DNA of 64,000 bases from Pseudoalteromonas sp. GCY (GCF_016695175.1 NZ_CP068022.1:730001-794000), one strand, 5' to 3'. Positions 43,744 through 53,320 are shown, counted from the first letter of the stretch. The notes: generated from the sequence alone by a model not told the origin. Numbers and translations are program-made.

Positions 43744-45519
43744 TTAAATGATTGTCTTACGGGTTCTTAGGCGATTAAAGTTGACGTAAGCCTCTTCACC
43801 ACAGTCTAATTTAACTGTGAAACCCGAATACTCCTCTTTGATTTCAATGAGTTTTTCGTAATTCTCTTGGAAGTAGGTTTTTGTCGGTATGGATGCGTCT
43901 TTAAAGCTGATAAACGCGCCGTATGCCCCTTCTATGGCGGTGTCGCGGCTTACTTCAATCCAATCAAGTGCACGGTTTACGTAACGGTATACCGGATTTG
44001 CTTGACCAAGGCGTTTGCTATCGTAGCTGCCGTCGTATTGTAATTCGGTATTCCACCAAGTTTGATATTGAATGGTGTACTGCGCGGTAGTATACGGAAA
44101 GGCAACACGATCCTTAGCATCTTCACAAGTATCATTGGCGTAAAACTTACCCGCAATGGCACCTAGAGTGACATAACTAAATAGTCCAAGTGGGGCATTT
44201 TGTGCAAACAGTAAAGGCGATGTAAGTGAGCGTAACAGCTCCAACTTGCCTTGTTCGGTAAGACCTGAGTCACGCACTAGCTTTGAGGTAATTTTGTGTG
44301 GCGCTGGGGCATCGAAGTCTGGTGTGAATGGTTCACCATCAAGGCTTCTGGCAAGTGTCCCTTTTAACCCCAGTTTTTTGAGATTAGCCAAAGAGTTTCG
44401 TGACCAGTCAGACATCAATGCTTCGCTATAATTCTGCTTGGTGTCCGTACCCGTAACTCGCACCTTAGCGGCAGGGAAATACTGCTTTGCAAACTGAATC
44501 AGCGTTTTTTCGGAGCCTTGCCAATAACCATACATGGTGCTTGGGTGCTTTAACGTTTTTTCGTAACCAGATGACTTTTTACACTCGCTTATATCTGGGA
44601 TCGCGTTGATTTTTAGATTAGTACCAACTAAGTTCTCGGTATCCTTTCCCGTGTCGTTAATCGCATCTTCCCACTGGCCAAGCAGTTGCCAAGTTGCTAA
44701 GTCTGTAGAGCCAACCGCCCCATTATTCCAGTTAATTTCAAAGCGATGGATTTCTTCAGGTAGCTCAAAAGCTTTGACTCTAAACTCCGTCACTATTCCA
44801 TAACTTAACGCCCCGCCTCCGCGTAGCGCCCATAAGAGATCTTTGTTTTCAGTTTCAGAGACCTCAACCCTCGAGCCATCTTGCAAAATAACGGTCGCAC
44901 CAACGAGTGACTCACAACACATCCCTTTTGCTCGCGTCCACGGGCCCCAACCGCCGCCTTGAATATACCCAGCTAATCCGACTGTAGCGCAAGTGCCGTG
45001 CGGAATGGTTAACGGCGGAATATCTTTATAACCAGATTCCGCAAGCTTTGGGACTAATTGATAAAAGCGATAGCCCGAGCCAATGTGAGCAATATAGTCA
45101 TCGCCTTCTTTCTCAATAGAGAAGTCTTTTAAACCGCTTAAATCCAGTAGCACCACATCTGTGCCACTGCACTCCCCTTCATGATCATGGCCGCCAGAGC
45201 GCACCCGAATGGGTAAGTTAAACGCTATCGCTTCTTGATAGGCGCGCATTACATCATCGGTGTTATTACACATCACTATCACCGAGGGCGAAAACTGCAA
45301 TCTTGTGTTAAAGATAAGCGCTTTAGCTTGATATTCTCTAAAGCGCTCCATCGAGGTATCACCCGTTGGCAATAAAGTCAGTAGCTGCTTTGCAGAAAAG
45401 CCGTGTTTGCTTTCTAACGCGAGTATAAATCCTTGTGTCGCACGCCAGTAGCGGTCGATACGCTTTTGTGCTTCTTCTAACTGAGATTCAGGGATAGGTT
45501 TATTGGATTGTTTAGGCAT
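43744..45519 (-). CDS. FAD-linked oxidase, berberine-bridge-enzyme type
   Basis: A 591-residue flavin oxidase: FAD_binding_4 (PCMH) domain (about 85-265) and a C-terminal BBE motif (EEAYVNFNRLR). Bicovalent FAD attachment is likely: His in RVRSGGHDHEG and Cys in HGTCATVGL, followed by the GGGWGPWTRAKG loop. This branch oxidises alcohols, aldehydes or C-N bonds, often in biosynthetic pathways. I start at ATG 45519 (AAGGAAAC upstream); the longer frame lies inside the next gene. It overlaps the TPP-enzyme gene by eight bases, so the two are translationally coupled. Third gene of the minus-strand arm. Confidence 0.88.
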   Translation of the reverse strand: MPKQSNKPIPESQLEEAQKRIDRYWRATQGFILALESKHGFSAKQLLTLLPTGDTSMERFREYQAKALIFNTRLQFSPSVIVMCNNTDDVMRAYQEAIAFNLPIRVRSGGHDHEGECSGTDVVLLDLSGLKDFSIEKEGDDYIAHIGSGYRFYQLVPKLAESGYKDIPPLTIPHGTCATVGLAGYIQGGGWGPWTRAKGMCCESLVGATVILQDGSRVEVSETENKDLLWALRGGGALSYGIVTEFRVKAFELPEEIHRFEINWNNGAVGSTDLATWQLLGQWEDAINDTGKDTENLVGTNLKINAIPDISECKKSSGYEKTLKHPSTMYGYWQGSEKTLIQFAKQYFPAAKVRVTGTDTKQNYSEALMSDWSRNSLANLKKLGLKGTLARSLDGEPFTPDFDAPAPHKITSKLVRDSGLTEQGKLELLRSLTSPLLFAQNAPLGLFSYVTLGAIAGKFYANDTCEDAKDRVAFPYTTAQYTIQYQTWWNTELQYDGSYDSKRLGQANPVYRYVNRALDWIEVSRDTAIEGAYGAFISFKDASIPTKTYFQENYEKLIEIKEEYSGFTVKLDCGEEAYVNFNRLRTRKTII

Positions 45520-47275
45520 TATTGTTTCCTTGCGCTGTGCTATTTCCACATGGACAGTCGTCCACTTTGTTACCCGTAATGGCTTCGGCGAGATCTTGTA
45601 TCGCCGGTGCGAGATCTTTTTTATCAATATTGACTTTAATGAGGTACGGCTTACATGGGTTTTCATGAAGCGTAGCAAAAACCCCATTTAGATCCGCGAC
45701 GGTCTCTACATTCAAATATTCGACAGAATACGCACTCGCTAATGATTTATAGTCCCAACGATGAAGATCATCAAATGGTGCAAATGCGCCCGCAGGAGTA
45801 AACGCACAGATATCAACAAACGACTGCTCAATTGCATACACTTGGTTGCTCATTACAAACACTGCAGTATTGAGTTTGTTATGGCTAATCGTAGACAGTG
45901 TTTGGCACATCATCATAAACCCGCCGTCGCCTGCAACCACAACACTACGTCGATTGTCAGCCAAGGCTATGCCAAGTGAACAACCGGTTTCATGACCTAA
46001 CGACCCCCAAGCAGCGTCACTAATAAAGTGACTTTCTTCAATGCCAGTTAAACGAGCCGCCATATAAAGCGATGAGCTCTCACCTAAAATAAGGTTGAAG
46101 TCACGTACCTTTTGGCATTGGGCTAGCTGCTTTTGGTATGTGCAAAAGAAGTTTTCGTAGGTGATGGCATCGCAATCTTGTACGGGACTGTTCAAATAGG
46201 GGTTTTCCGGCACCGAGCAAAGCGCACGATGCTGCATCGGGTAATGCTCAATATACACCGTTAAATCATCAATAAACTGTGCTAAATCAATACCACTAAA
46301 ACGCTCGCAGTTACCAATTCTTGCTTCTCCCATATTCACGCGGATCAATTCGTTACCTTGCGTTTTTAACATGGTCAGGTAATCGTCGGTGAATATCGCT
46401 CCCAACGCTAAAATACAATCTCGTTTACTAACAAAATCAAACGTTTCAGGCCATGACGCTTCACCCGCATAGGTGCCAACAAACAGTTCCTTCCCAAGCC
46501 CTTGCGCCTCACTTAATACTGATTTGGCTAGCGTGGTCGTGGTATACGGAATATTGAGATTACAGAGCAAGTTCTCGACTTCCCTTTGAATACCGAGCCG
46601 CGCAATCTCAATGCCTAATAATACCAGTGGCTTCTCAGCCTCTTTGAGTCGGTTGATTACTTTATCGAGTAAACTTGCCATCATCGCAGGATTAGAAGCA
46701 GGTCTTGGGATCACTAAATGACCATCTGGTTTATCACAAGCCGCGCCCCACACATTTTGCCATGCTTCTAAATAAATGGGCCGCTTTTCACTCATGGCAA
46801 GGCGTAACGCATTATCAATAATCTCAGGAGCAGAAGCGGGATCCGAAAGAATTTCACTGGCGACAGTGACATTTTCAAACACCTTTTTATCAGCGCTATA
46901 GTCGCCGGTAGAGTGATGAAATAATACGCCTGTTTCTTCAATATCTACACGGTTTTCAGCCGACGGGCTTGCCGATATCACTACCACAGGATTGCGCTCG
47001 ACATAAGCGCCAGCTATCGCGTTTAATACACTGAACGTCCCAACGCCATATTGCACCGATACCGCGCCAATGCCTCGGTATCGTGCATATCCTTCTGCTG
47101 CATAACCTGCCCCCAGTTCGGTTACATCGCCTACCGCGTCAATACCAGGAAAGTTATCCAGGGCAGTCATAAAATCTTGCACATAGTCACCTGGCACTTG
47201 AAACACCTTATCTAGGCCCAACTGCTTTAGCCGCCACAGTAAATGATCGGCAACCGTAAAGTTAGCGGTACTCAT
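45512..47275 (-). CDS. Thiamine-diphosphate-dependent 2-oxo-acid decarboxylase (PDC/IPDC-like)
   Basis: A 587-residue ThDP enzyme of the pyruvate/indolepyruvate decarboxylase type. Visible are the activating Glu in DVTELGAGYAAEGYAR, the paired His of decarboxylases in VLFHHSTGDY, and the ThDP/Mg motif GDGGFMMMCQTLS...MSNQVYAIEQ (quoted with a gap). So it probably turns a 2-oxo acid into an aldehyde, or makes acyloins. It overlaps the amine-oxidase gene by 14 bases and the FAD-oxidase by eight. The C-terminal tail has an unusual CPCG followed by Ser/Asn-rich residues, outside the core fold. Confidence 0.88.
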   Translation of the reverse strand: MSTANFTVADHLLWRLKQLGLDKVFQVPGDYVQDFMTALDNFPGIDAVGDVTELGAGYAAEGYARYRGIGAVSVQYGVGTFSVLNAIAGAYVERNPVVVISASPSAENRVDIEETGVLFHHSTGDYSADKKVFENVTVASEILSDPASAPEIIDNALRLAMSEKRPIYLEAWQNVWGAACDKPDGHLVIPRPASNPAMMASLLDKVINRLKEAEKPLVLLGIEIARLGIQREVENLLCNLNIPYTTTTLAKSVLSEAQGLGKELFVGTYAGEASWPETFDFVSKRDCILALGAIFTDDYLTMLKTQGNELIRVNMGEARIGNCERFSGIDLAQFIDDLTVYIEHYPMQHRALCSVPENPYLNSPVQDCDAITYENFFCTYQKQLAQCQKVRDFNLILGESSSLYMAARLTGIEESHFISDAAWGSLGHETGCSLGIALADNRRSVVVAGDGGFMMMCQTLSTISHNKLNTAVFVMSNQVYAIEQSFVDICAFTPAGAFAPFDDLHRWDYKSLASAYSVEYLNVETVADLNGVFATLHENPCKPYLIKVNIDKKDLAPAIQDLAEAITGNKVDDCPCGNSTAQGNNNA

Positions 47276-49136
47276 GATTAATACCTCGATAAGCGAACTC
47301 AGTGACTTCGTCTAGCGTGTCTGAACTGGCATTTGGCTGTTGCGCTGAGTGCTGACACGAGCATCCACCTTTACGGCAATCTACTGGTAAGTAATTATGG
47401 TGTGACTCAAGCCACTGTTCATACTGGGCTTTGTCTTTAGATAACCAATTAGGTGTTGGTAAAGCAAAAAACTCAGCCAATGTCGATTCAGCCGTATTTA
47501 ACGCCCCTTCTACCCAGCCTTGTTCATAGGAGTACGCTTCGCCAACAATATAGATTTCTTCACTCGCAACAGGGTGGCGCATTCTGCACATGATCTCATC
47601 GAGACGATAATTAGCTTTCCACTCATGCCAGCCACCGCCATAAGGGTCATCTCCCCATTCTTGGTAGATTGCAGAATATGGCATTGGGAGCGCTTTTTGA
47701 TTATGTAACGCTTGAATTTGGCGATGTGCCGCTTCAACCATCCCAGTGGTAATTTGATACTGGTTTTTAGGTACTATCTCATTTTCGGTATAACCTTCTG
47801 CACCATAGGCTGGCATAAAGCCTTGGTAGTGCTCGCCTTTTTCTAAGCCTTTCCAGTAAGGGATGGTGCCAATATCATTGTAAGAAGCCATTAGCAGCGA
47901 GTTGGTATTAGACTCACCATAAGTGTGCTCTACTTTACACACCCGTTCGCCTTTTTCGTTGGTCTCGTATTCAAGGCATTCTTTTTGATCGCATTCCGTT
48001 CCCATGTAATAGGTTTGGCGGATCGGTAAGTCAGTGACAGAGCGACCAGCAACAAGGCCCAAACTGCGCCACCAAGGTTGCTCGTAAGCCATAAACATCT
48101 TAATCGCTTTTTGGATAAGCACAGACGGAATATTTTCTTTCAACCAAGGGTCGTCAAAGAACGGCGATTCAATTAGCTCAAGTGAGCGTCTTGGCATAGC
48201 CAAAATAAGCCGCTTCACTTTGACGCTATATGCTGGCGCATCTTTATCAACCACTTTCCCAATGCTATTTATTTCCGTTGGTTGAAAAGTGAGCTCATAA
48301 CGATACTCGCCACAATGATGCAGCTCAATTTTTGCAAGTCGATGCAACATGTTAACGCGCTTACAGCGGTCAAGGCAGCCTGGTGCCGCTGCAAACTCTT
48401 CACATAACTTCAGCGGTAATGCCTGAAAACCATCTTTGAGGGTTTTAAATACCGTATCATCGCTATATTCAGTGGCAGGTAACTGAGTAACCGCGCTGGC
48501 ATTCGCCACATTGGCATCGTAGCCGCCCGCTTCTTTCATAAAGAGATATGCTTCGTTACTCAGCACATGCTCAAGCAAGTTCCAAAAGCCAAAGCGCCAG
48601 ATTTCCTTGCCAAATACTTTGACTTTCATCTGCTCTGCGAGAGACATATCGGCAAAGCCCGGGCAGATAAGGTTCATGACTTTAACTTGAAGATCTTCCG
48701 GTCCATAGCCTCGCTCGGTTTCTTCAAGCTTGTATGGGATTTTGTCTGGACATTCGGCGAAATCACGATATCTAAAATATTGCCCTCGCAGATAAAAAAG
48801 GTTGTTTTCACTGCCCGCTTCAGGAGAGCTTTCTACATTTGAGGGGTATAACGGCAACTTTGAGCCCATTGGGAAGTCTTTGGTTTGGAGTTTTAGCTCA
48901 TCCACCAGCATACTCACCATCACATGATCATCAGGAATGAAGCGCATTCCGCCTAGCTCAGCCACAACGTTGGGCAACCCCGGAAGCGTGCGACTATACA
49001 AACGACCACCAATACGATCACTATATTCAAATAAGCCTATGCGATGAGTATCACCAAGTTCTTGTTGAAGACGCCATGCACTATACACACCTGATACACC
49101 GCCACCCACAATGGCAATATCTAGTTCTTTATTCAT
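47262..49136 (-). CDS. Putative L-amino-acid oxidase / flavin amine oxidase
   Basis: A 624-residue FAD enzyme. The N-terminal dinucleotide site is IVGGGVSGVYSAWRL with RIGGRL and AELGGMRF; the C-terminal FAD site is IYIVGEAYSYEQGWVEGALN. This fits L-amino-acid oxidases and related tryptophan monooxygenase-type enzymes, which give a 2-oxo acid, NH3 and H2O2. Its product could feed the decarboxylase encoded immediately downstream. After the fold there is a Cys-rich tail, DCRKGGCSCQHS, and a long polar end. ATG 49136 follows AAAGGAG. It is first in the minus-strand arm; secretion is not predicted. Marine Pseudoalteromonas amino-acid oxidases are known antibacterial H2O2 sources. Confidence 0.83.
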   Translation of the reverse strand: MNKELDIAIVGGGVSGVYSAWRLQQELGDTHRIGLFEYSDRIGGRLYSRTLPGLPNVVAELGGMRFIPDDHVMVSMLVDELKLQTKDFPMGSKLPLYPSNVESSPEAGSENNLFYLRGQYFRYRDFAECPDKIPYKLEETERGYGPEDLQVKVMNLICPGFADMSLAEQMKVKVFGKEIWRFGFWNLLEHVLSNEAYLFMKEAGGYDANVANASAVTQLPATEYSDDTVFKTLKDGFQALPLKLCEEFAAAPGCLDRCKRVNMLHRLAKIELHHCGEYRYELTFQPTEINSIGKVVDKDAPAYSVKVKRLILAMPRRSLELIESPFFDDPWLKENIPSVLIQKAIKMFMAYEQPWWRSLGLVAGRSVTDLPIRQTYYMGTECDQKECLEYETNEKGERVCKVEHTYGESNTNSLLMASYNDIGTIPYWKGLEKGEHYQGFMPAYGAEGYTENEIVPKNQYQITTGMVEAAHRQIQALHNQKALPMPYSAIYQEWGDDPYGGGWHEWKANYRLDEIMCRMRHPVASEEIYIVGEAYSYEQGWVEGALNTAESTLAEFFALPTPNWLSKDKAQYEQWLESHHNYLPVDCRKGGCSCQHSAQQPNASSDTLDEVTEFAYRGINHEYR

Positions 49137-49771
49137 TTTAATATGCTCCTTTAGGCAATTACTTTAAAAGCATATTTAAGGGTGATGATTTTATCTATTA
49201 CACCGAGTTACAACAGATTACAGAAACATTACGGCAACTACAAAAACCACTTTTCACTAAACACGTATAGATATGTAACTCAATGTTTTTAGCCAAAGCG
49301 CTTAGCTAATCGCATTTGTTTTGATTAACGCAAATGCCGTACAAACGGCCATGAATCAACTCGGTGAATAAATCGGCATAGTCCTATTTATTACTTATTT
49401 CGTCCAAAATATGTTTATTAATTAAACAAGTCACTTAGCATGTTCTTGCTTTTCCTTATCACCCGTTAACGCTGACTCAATTAAAACAATTGAAATGAAA
49501 GTTTCACAAAAAAACTTCTAAAAAACTCAATTTTTACGCAAACAAACATTGACCTTACCACCGTGGCAATCTTTACAGTTATTTAACTTGGTAGATTCAT
49601 CCTTAAGGTGAAGTTGACTTTTTATTAACCTCACTTTGTTAGTAGGGCATGGAAATTAATTACTTCGTGCGTTACCGGTTTGGCACATGCTTGTCGGTAA
49701 ACAAACTAATTAGGCCGTTACTCAAAGGTATTAAACACCTTTAACTCAACATATAGATAGAGACTAACGAA
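49137..49771. other. Divergent control region of the enzyme cluster, 635 bp
   Basis: A long AT-rich spacer with no credible gene. Its key element is the CueR-like promoter at 49549-49579 for the plus strand. The minus-strand promoter for the amine-oxidase gene is not clear; I saw no second TTGACC box on that side. The transcript from the CueR-like promoter would have a leader of about 185 nt, with an AAAGGT/ACCTTT hairpin near 49724-49742. Confidence 0.5.
49549..49579 (+). promoter_or_regulatory. CueR-like MerR-type promoter of the plus-strand enzyme arm
   Basis: TTGACC (49549-49554), a 19-bp spacer and TACAGT (49574-49579). Its first 11 bases (TTGACCTTACC) and its 19-bp spacing are identical in the promoters of the copA gene (56152-56182) and the copper-chaperone gene (56240-56270) in this window. 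The stretched 19-bp spacing is the hallmark of MerR-family activation. The right half of the dyad is weaker here (TGGCAATCT) than in the copA site. cueR itself lies 3.7 kb downstream. Confidence 0.75.
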
Positions 49772-50632
49772 ATGAAATTAAAAGAAAAAATAGTTGGAAA
49801 AGTAGAGCAAAAACTCCTAGAGATGATCCGTATGGATGTCGCTGAACACTACCCGACTGTCTCCGCCTTTTATCTAGAAGGTGGGCATTTTGATCCGCGT
49901 TATTCCGCTACCGAATTCTCAATAGATTCAATGGTAAAGGTGTTAAATGTCGCTAACAACGCGATTTTAGAGCACAAGAAAAAACTTAAAGTGGTGCTTG
50001 GCGTGTTGATAGACGATCTGGGCTTGCAGTGCGGTAGTGAGTCTTGTGATATTTCTGCATCCCCAGCAATGACCACCGACAGCCAAGGGCTTGCGCCATT
50101 ACCTGAGGAGTTAGAAGCCGTATTAAGTGATTACAGCATTGTAAAACGCGACCGCTTAGTACTTCAGGGTGAGCGCAATTGTAAAAACCGTGGGATCCAA
50201 TCTTTACGTAAAATCATCTCGCAAGATTTAGCAAGTTTCCCACAATTGTCACTTGCAACGAGCAACGGCATGACGAAAATTCTATTCGAAAACAGTAAGG
50301 GAGTAGACATCGTTTTAGCTGAATCAAAAGATAAGGATGTATGGACTGCAAAATGCCCGCTTATCATGGCGCAACACTATAAAGACACTTACCAAAAAGC
50401 ACTGAAAATGAACCCTCAGGCAGGGGTATTCCACATTATGGACTTCTCTGAAATGGATGATTTTCACAAAGTCGTGAACGGTACTGAAGTAGCGTTAGGA
50501 CTTTTCCTACAAGACGAAAGCCTTGGCGACAATATCGTTAAGATCTCCAATATCTTCTTGTCTGACTTTGATATGGAAGATTATTCCATTAACACCCAAA
50601 CCAGCACCCTAGCCGAAGCTTGCGAAGCGTAA
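49772..50632 (+). CDS. Unknown protein of the copper-linked cluster, 286 aa
   Basis: I do not recognise this protein. It is soluble, with no signal peptide or helix anchor, and mixed alpha/beta. It has eight Cys, including a CxxxxC pair (LQCGSESCDIS, about residue 91), a CK in ERNCKNRG and KCPL, and ends AEACEA, so it could bind a metal or carry a thiol. An N-terminal amphipathic helix, the ILEHKKKLKVVLGVLIDDL strand and the KILFENSKGVDIVLAESKDK region suggest a Rossmann-like core. It is first in the plus-strand arm, directly behind the CueR-like promoter, and precedes the cysteine desulfurase. I infer a scaffold or novel enzyme for the pathway. Confidence 0.75.
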   Translation: MKLKEKIVGKVEQKLLEMIRMDVAEHYPTVSAFYLEGGHFDPRYSATEFSIDSMVKVLNVANNAILEHKKKLKVVLGVLIDDLGLQCGSESCDISASPAMTTDSQGLAPLPEELEAVLSDYSIVKRDRLVLQGERNCKNRGIQSLRKIISQDLASFPQLSLATSNGMTKILFENSKGVDIVLAESKDKDVWTAKCPLIMAQHYKDTYQKALKMNPQAGVFHIMDFSEMDDFHKVVNGTEVALGLFLQDESLGDNIVKISNIFLSDFDMEDYSINTQTSTLAEACEA

Positions 50633-50690
50633 CGCATGCATTTATCCGCTTCAATTTGACTGTTGCCCCAATTTTATACGGAGATTTTTT

Positions 50691-51899
50691 ATGTCACTCA
50701 TTACAGCACTAGAGAGTAAGTCCACCACGGAAGCGTCGCTACGCTTTCCTATCTATTTAGACCATAACGCCACAACACCGTGCGACGAAGCAGTGTTACA
50801 AGCCATGTTACCTTACTTTTGTAACGACTTTGGTAATGCTGCGAGCATGTATGGTTTACATGGCTGGAACGCCCATAAAGCGGTCGAACAAGCGCGTGAA
50901 AAAATTGCAGATGCCCTTGGCGCACAACCTGAAAATTTTATCTTTACTTCTGGCGCGACTGAAAGCAACAACTTAGGGATCCGCGGCGTGTTTCGTGCTT
51001 GTAATCACAAAGGCAAGCACATTATTACTTCGTCGATTGAGCACCCAGCAACGCTTGCAACACTTAGAGATCTAGAACAGGAAGGCGCTAGCGTTTCTTA
51101 TCTTGAGCCGCTACCAGATGGCAGCTTTGATATCGATGCAATGAAGGCCGCAATCACGCCTGAAACAATTTTAATCACCGTGATGTACGCAAATAACGAA
51201 ATCGGCACCATTAATCCAATCGACGACATCGCCGTTATTGCAAAGCAACATGACATTCTATTTATGTCTGACGCCACACAAGCGCTTGGCAAGGTCGATA
51301 TCAATCTGACCACCTGCCCTATTGATATTTTAACTTGCTCGGCACACAAGATTTATGGCCCTAAAGGGGTTGGCGGCCTGTATTTAAGACATCAGCATGG
51401 CAACAGAGTGGTTGATATTAGACCGCAGATCACAGGTGGTGGAAGCGAGCAAGGGCTACGCGGTGGCACGCTAAATGTACCTGGCATTGTTGGTTTTGCT
51501 AAGGCAGTGGAACTTGCACAGCGAGAACTGAGCAATGGCGCAATTGACAAAGTAGAGCGGTTAAGAGACAAGCTAGAAGATGGTTTATTGGAGCTACAAC
51601 AGGTGCAAGTCAATGGCATGAGCGAAGAAAGACTTCCGCATGTTTGTAACGTCTCTTTTCATGACACCGACGGTAAAAAAATGCTGAGCTTATTAAAGAA
51701 AAGCATTTCAGTCAGTACCGGCTCAGCTTGTTCGTCAAGCAACCTATCGCCAAGCCACGTATTAACCGCACTTGGGCTATCGGATGAACTGGCGCAGGCA
51801 ACCATACGCTTTAGCCTAGGCAGGCATACTACAGAAGCCGAAATTGACTTCGCACTCAACAAGGTTAGAGAAGTCGCTGCGCTAACTTTACTCGTTTAA
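50691..51899 (+). CDS. Cysteine desulfurase (NifS/IscS-like)
   Basis: A 402-residue class V PLP enzyme that removes sulfur from cysteine. Seen: LDHNATTPCD at the start, ATESNN (PLP phosphate region), SSIEHPA, the PLP Lys in SAHKIYGPKG, RGGTLNVPGIVG, and the sulfur-accepting Cys in STGSACSSSNLSPSHVL. The family usually supplies sulfur to Fe-S clusters or thio-cofactors; the lack of isc/suf neighbours and its position behind a copper-type promoter suggest a dedicated sulfur donor for a metabolite. A good GGAG site (ACGGAGATT) precedes the ATG. Confidence 0.92.
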   Translation: MSLITALESKSTTEASLRFPIYLDHNATTPCDEAVLQAMLPYFCNDFGNAASMYGLHGWNAHKAVEQAREKIADALGAQPENFIFTSGATESNNLGIRGVFRACNHKGKHIITSSIEHPATLATLRDLEQEGASVSYLEPLPDGSFDIDAMKAAITPETILITVMYANNEIGTINPIDDIAVIAKQHDILFMSDATQALGKVDINLTTCPIDILTCSAHKIYGPKGVGGLYLRHQHGNRVVDIRPQITGGGSEQGLRGGTLNVPGIVGFAKAVELAQRELSNGAIDKVERLRDKLEDGLLELQQVQVNGMSEERLPHVCNVSFHDTDGKKMLSLLKKSISVSTGSACSSSNLSPSHVLTALGLSDELAQATIRFSLGRHTTEAEIDFALNKVREVAALTLLV

Positions 51900-51948
51900 A
51901 TAATACTAAATTATTCCCATTCAAATACTTAAGGAGAAAAATATAACA

Positions 51949-53244
51949 ATGGAAAACCTATCAAATTTAGCCAATGCACTTGATTACTCGGACATTATTC
52001 ACCTTGAGTTTTACGTGCAGGAGCAGCTTGCAAAGGGGAAAGAAATATGTGATTTGATCATTGGAGATTTTGACACGCAACAATTTCCGATGCCCGACTA
52101 CCTTACCGCACAGATCCAGCAAGCTTACGAGAATAAGCAAAATGATTATCCCCCGCTTGAGGGGGTGTTATCACTTCGCGATGAGGTAGCAAAACAAACT
52201 AAAAAGCGCTTTAACGTCAGCTACAATCCAGATACGGAGATGCTGATCTCTGGCGGTGCAAGGCCTTTGCTGTATTCTGCGATGCTCGCCACAGTGAGCG
52301 CAGAAGACAAGGTGATCTACCCTGTGCCTTCTTGGAATAACATGTTTTACACCACCATGTGTGGTGGCAAGCACGTGCCAATTGAAACCAGCGAAGCAAA
52401 TCAGTTTTTACCTACAGCGGAACAGATCCAAGCGCATATATCTGACGCGCGCCTTATCACCTTATGCTCACCGCAAAACCCTAACGGCTCCATGTTTTCA
52501 AAGCAACAGCTCAGTGAAATCTGCAATATGGCTGTGGCAGAAAACGCGCGCCGCAGAGCGATAAACGCCAAACCGCTCTACGTTATCTACGACCAAGTGT
52601 ACTGGATGCTGACAATGCAAGAGGTTGAGCATTATCATCCGGCGTCGCTTTGCCCTGATATCAAGCCTTACTTAATTGTGGTTGATGCCGGCACCAAAGC
52701 TTTTGCCGCAACAGGCATTCGAGTTGGGTGGGCGACAGGCCCACACGAAGTGATAGCAAAAATGCAGGTGATCCAAGAACATATAGGTGCAATGGCTCCG
52801 ACGGCAGAGCAACTTGCCACCGCGGTGTTATTTCAAAATGAAGCCTATCTACAAAGTTATTTAGCCGGCTTTAAAGAAAAAATACTAGCCTCAATGGCGG
52901 TACTGCATCAGGGTGTTCAAGATATGAAAGGCGCAGGCATGGCAATCGATTCATTTATACCAAACGCCGGCATTTATATGACCTTGAAGATCGACGCCAT
53001 CAATATGGAAACGCCCGATGGAAACGTGCTCGAAAATGCAGATCAAGTCAGTCGGTATTTAATTGATAGCGCAGGGTTAGCACTGGTGCCATTCGCCAGT
53101 TTCGGCTGTCGCTCTAAAGCGTCACAACTGTGGTATCGCGCTGCCGTTTGTACTATTTCGCCGAGTGAAATTGAAGCGGCGCTGCCAAGATTACAAAGTG
53201 CACTGCTCGCACTTACCCAGTCAAAACTATTACTTGAGGCTTAG
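51949..53244 (+). CDS. Aminotransferase class I/II (PLP-dependent)
   Basis: A 431-residue fold-type-I aminotransferase. Visible: YPPLEGVLSLRDEVA (substrate region), SGGARPLLYSAML, the PxNPNGS motif as SPQNPNGSMF, Tyr and Asp of YVIYDQVYW, the PLP Lys in DAGTKAFAATGIRVGW, and the C-terminal Arg in LWYRAAVCTI. It resembles aspartate/aromatic-type aminotransferases. With the amino-acid oxidase and decarboxylase it could interconvert an amino acid and its oxo acid. A strong AAGGAG site precedes ATG 51949, and a bidirectional terminator ends the arm. Confidence 0.9.
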   Translation: MENLSNLANALDYSDIIHLEFYVQEQLAKGKEICDLIIGDFDTQQFPMPDYLTAQIQQAYENKQNDYPPLEGVLSLRDEVAKQTKKRFNVSYNPDTEMLISGGARPLLYSAMLATVSAEDKVIYPVPSWNNMFYTTMCGGKHVPIETSEANQFLPTAEQIQAHISDARLITLCSPQNPNGSMFSKQQLSEICNMAVAENARRRAINAKPLYVIYDQVYWMLTMQEVEHYHPASLCPDIKPYLIVVDAGTKAFAATGIRVGWATGPHEVIAKMQVIQEHIGAMAPTAEQLATAVLFQNEAYLQSYLAGFKEKILASMAVLHQGVQDMKGAGMAIDSFIPNAGIYMTLKIDAINMETPDGNVLENADQVSRYLIDSAGLALVPFASFGCRSKASQLWYRAAVCTISPSEIEAALPRLQSALLALTQSKLLLEA

Positions 53245-53258
53245 CGCTATTCTTTACA

Positions 53259-53296
53259 AAAAAAGCCAGTCTTCATAATTGAAGACTGGCTTTTTT
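53259..53296. terminator. Strong bidirectional terminator
   Basis: AAAAAA plus an 11-bp stem (53265-53275 with 53280-53290) and TTTTTT, loop TAAT. It separates the aminotransferase gene from the convergent cueR gene. Confidence 0.9.
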
Positions 53297-53320
53297 ACGT
53301 TTAATTGTTCTAGCCCTCGG

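Noticed and set aside
43744..53244. Calling the cluster fluopsin C, methanobactin or indolmycin biosynthesis
   Set aside because: The characteristic enzymes of those pathways, as I know them, are not here; only the copper context resembles fluopsin.
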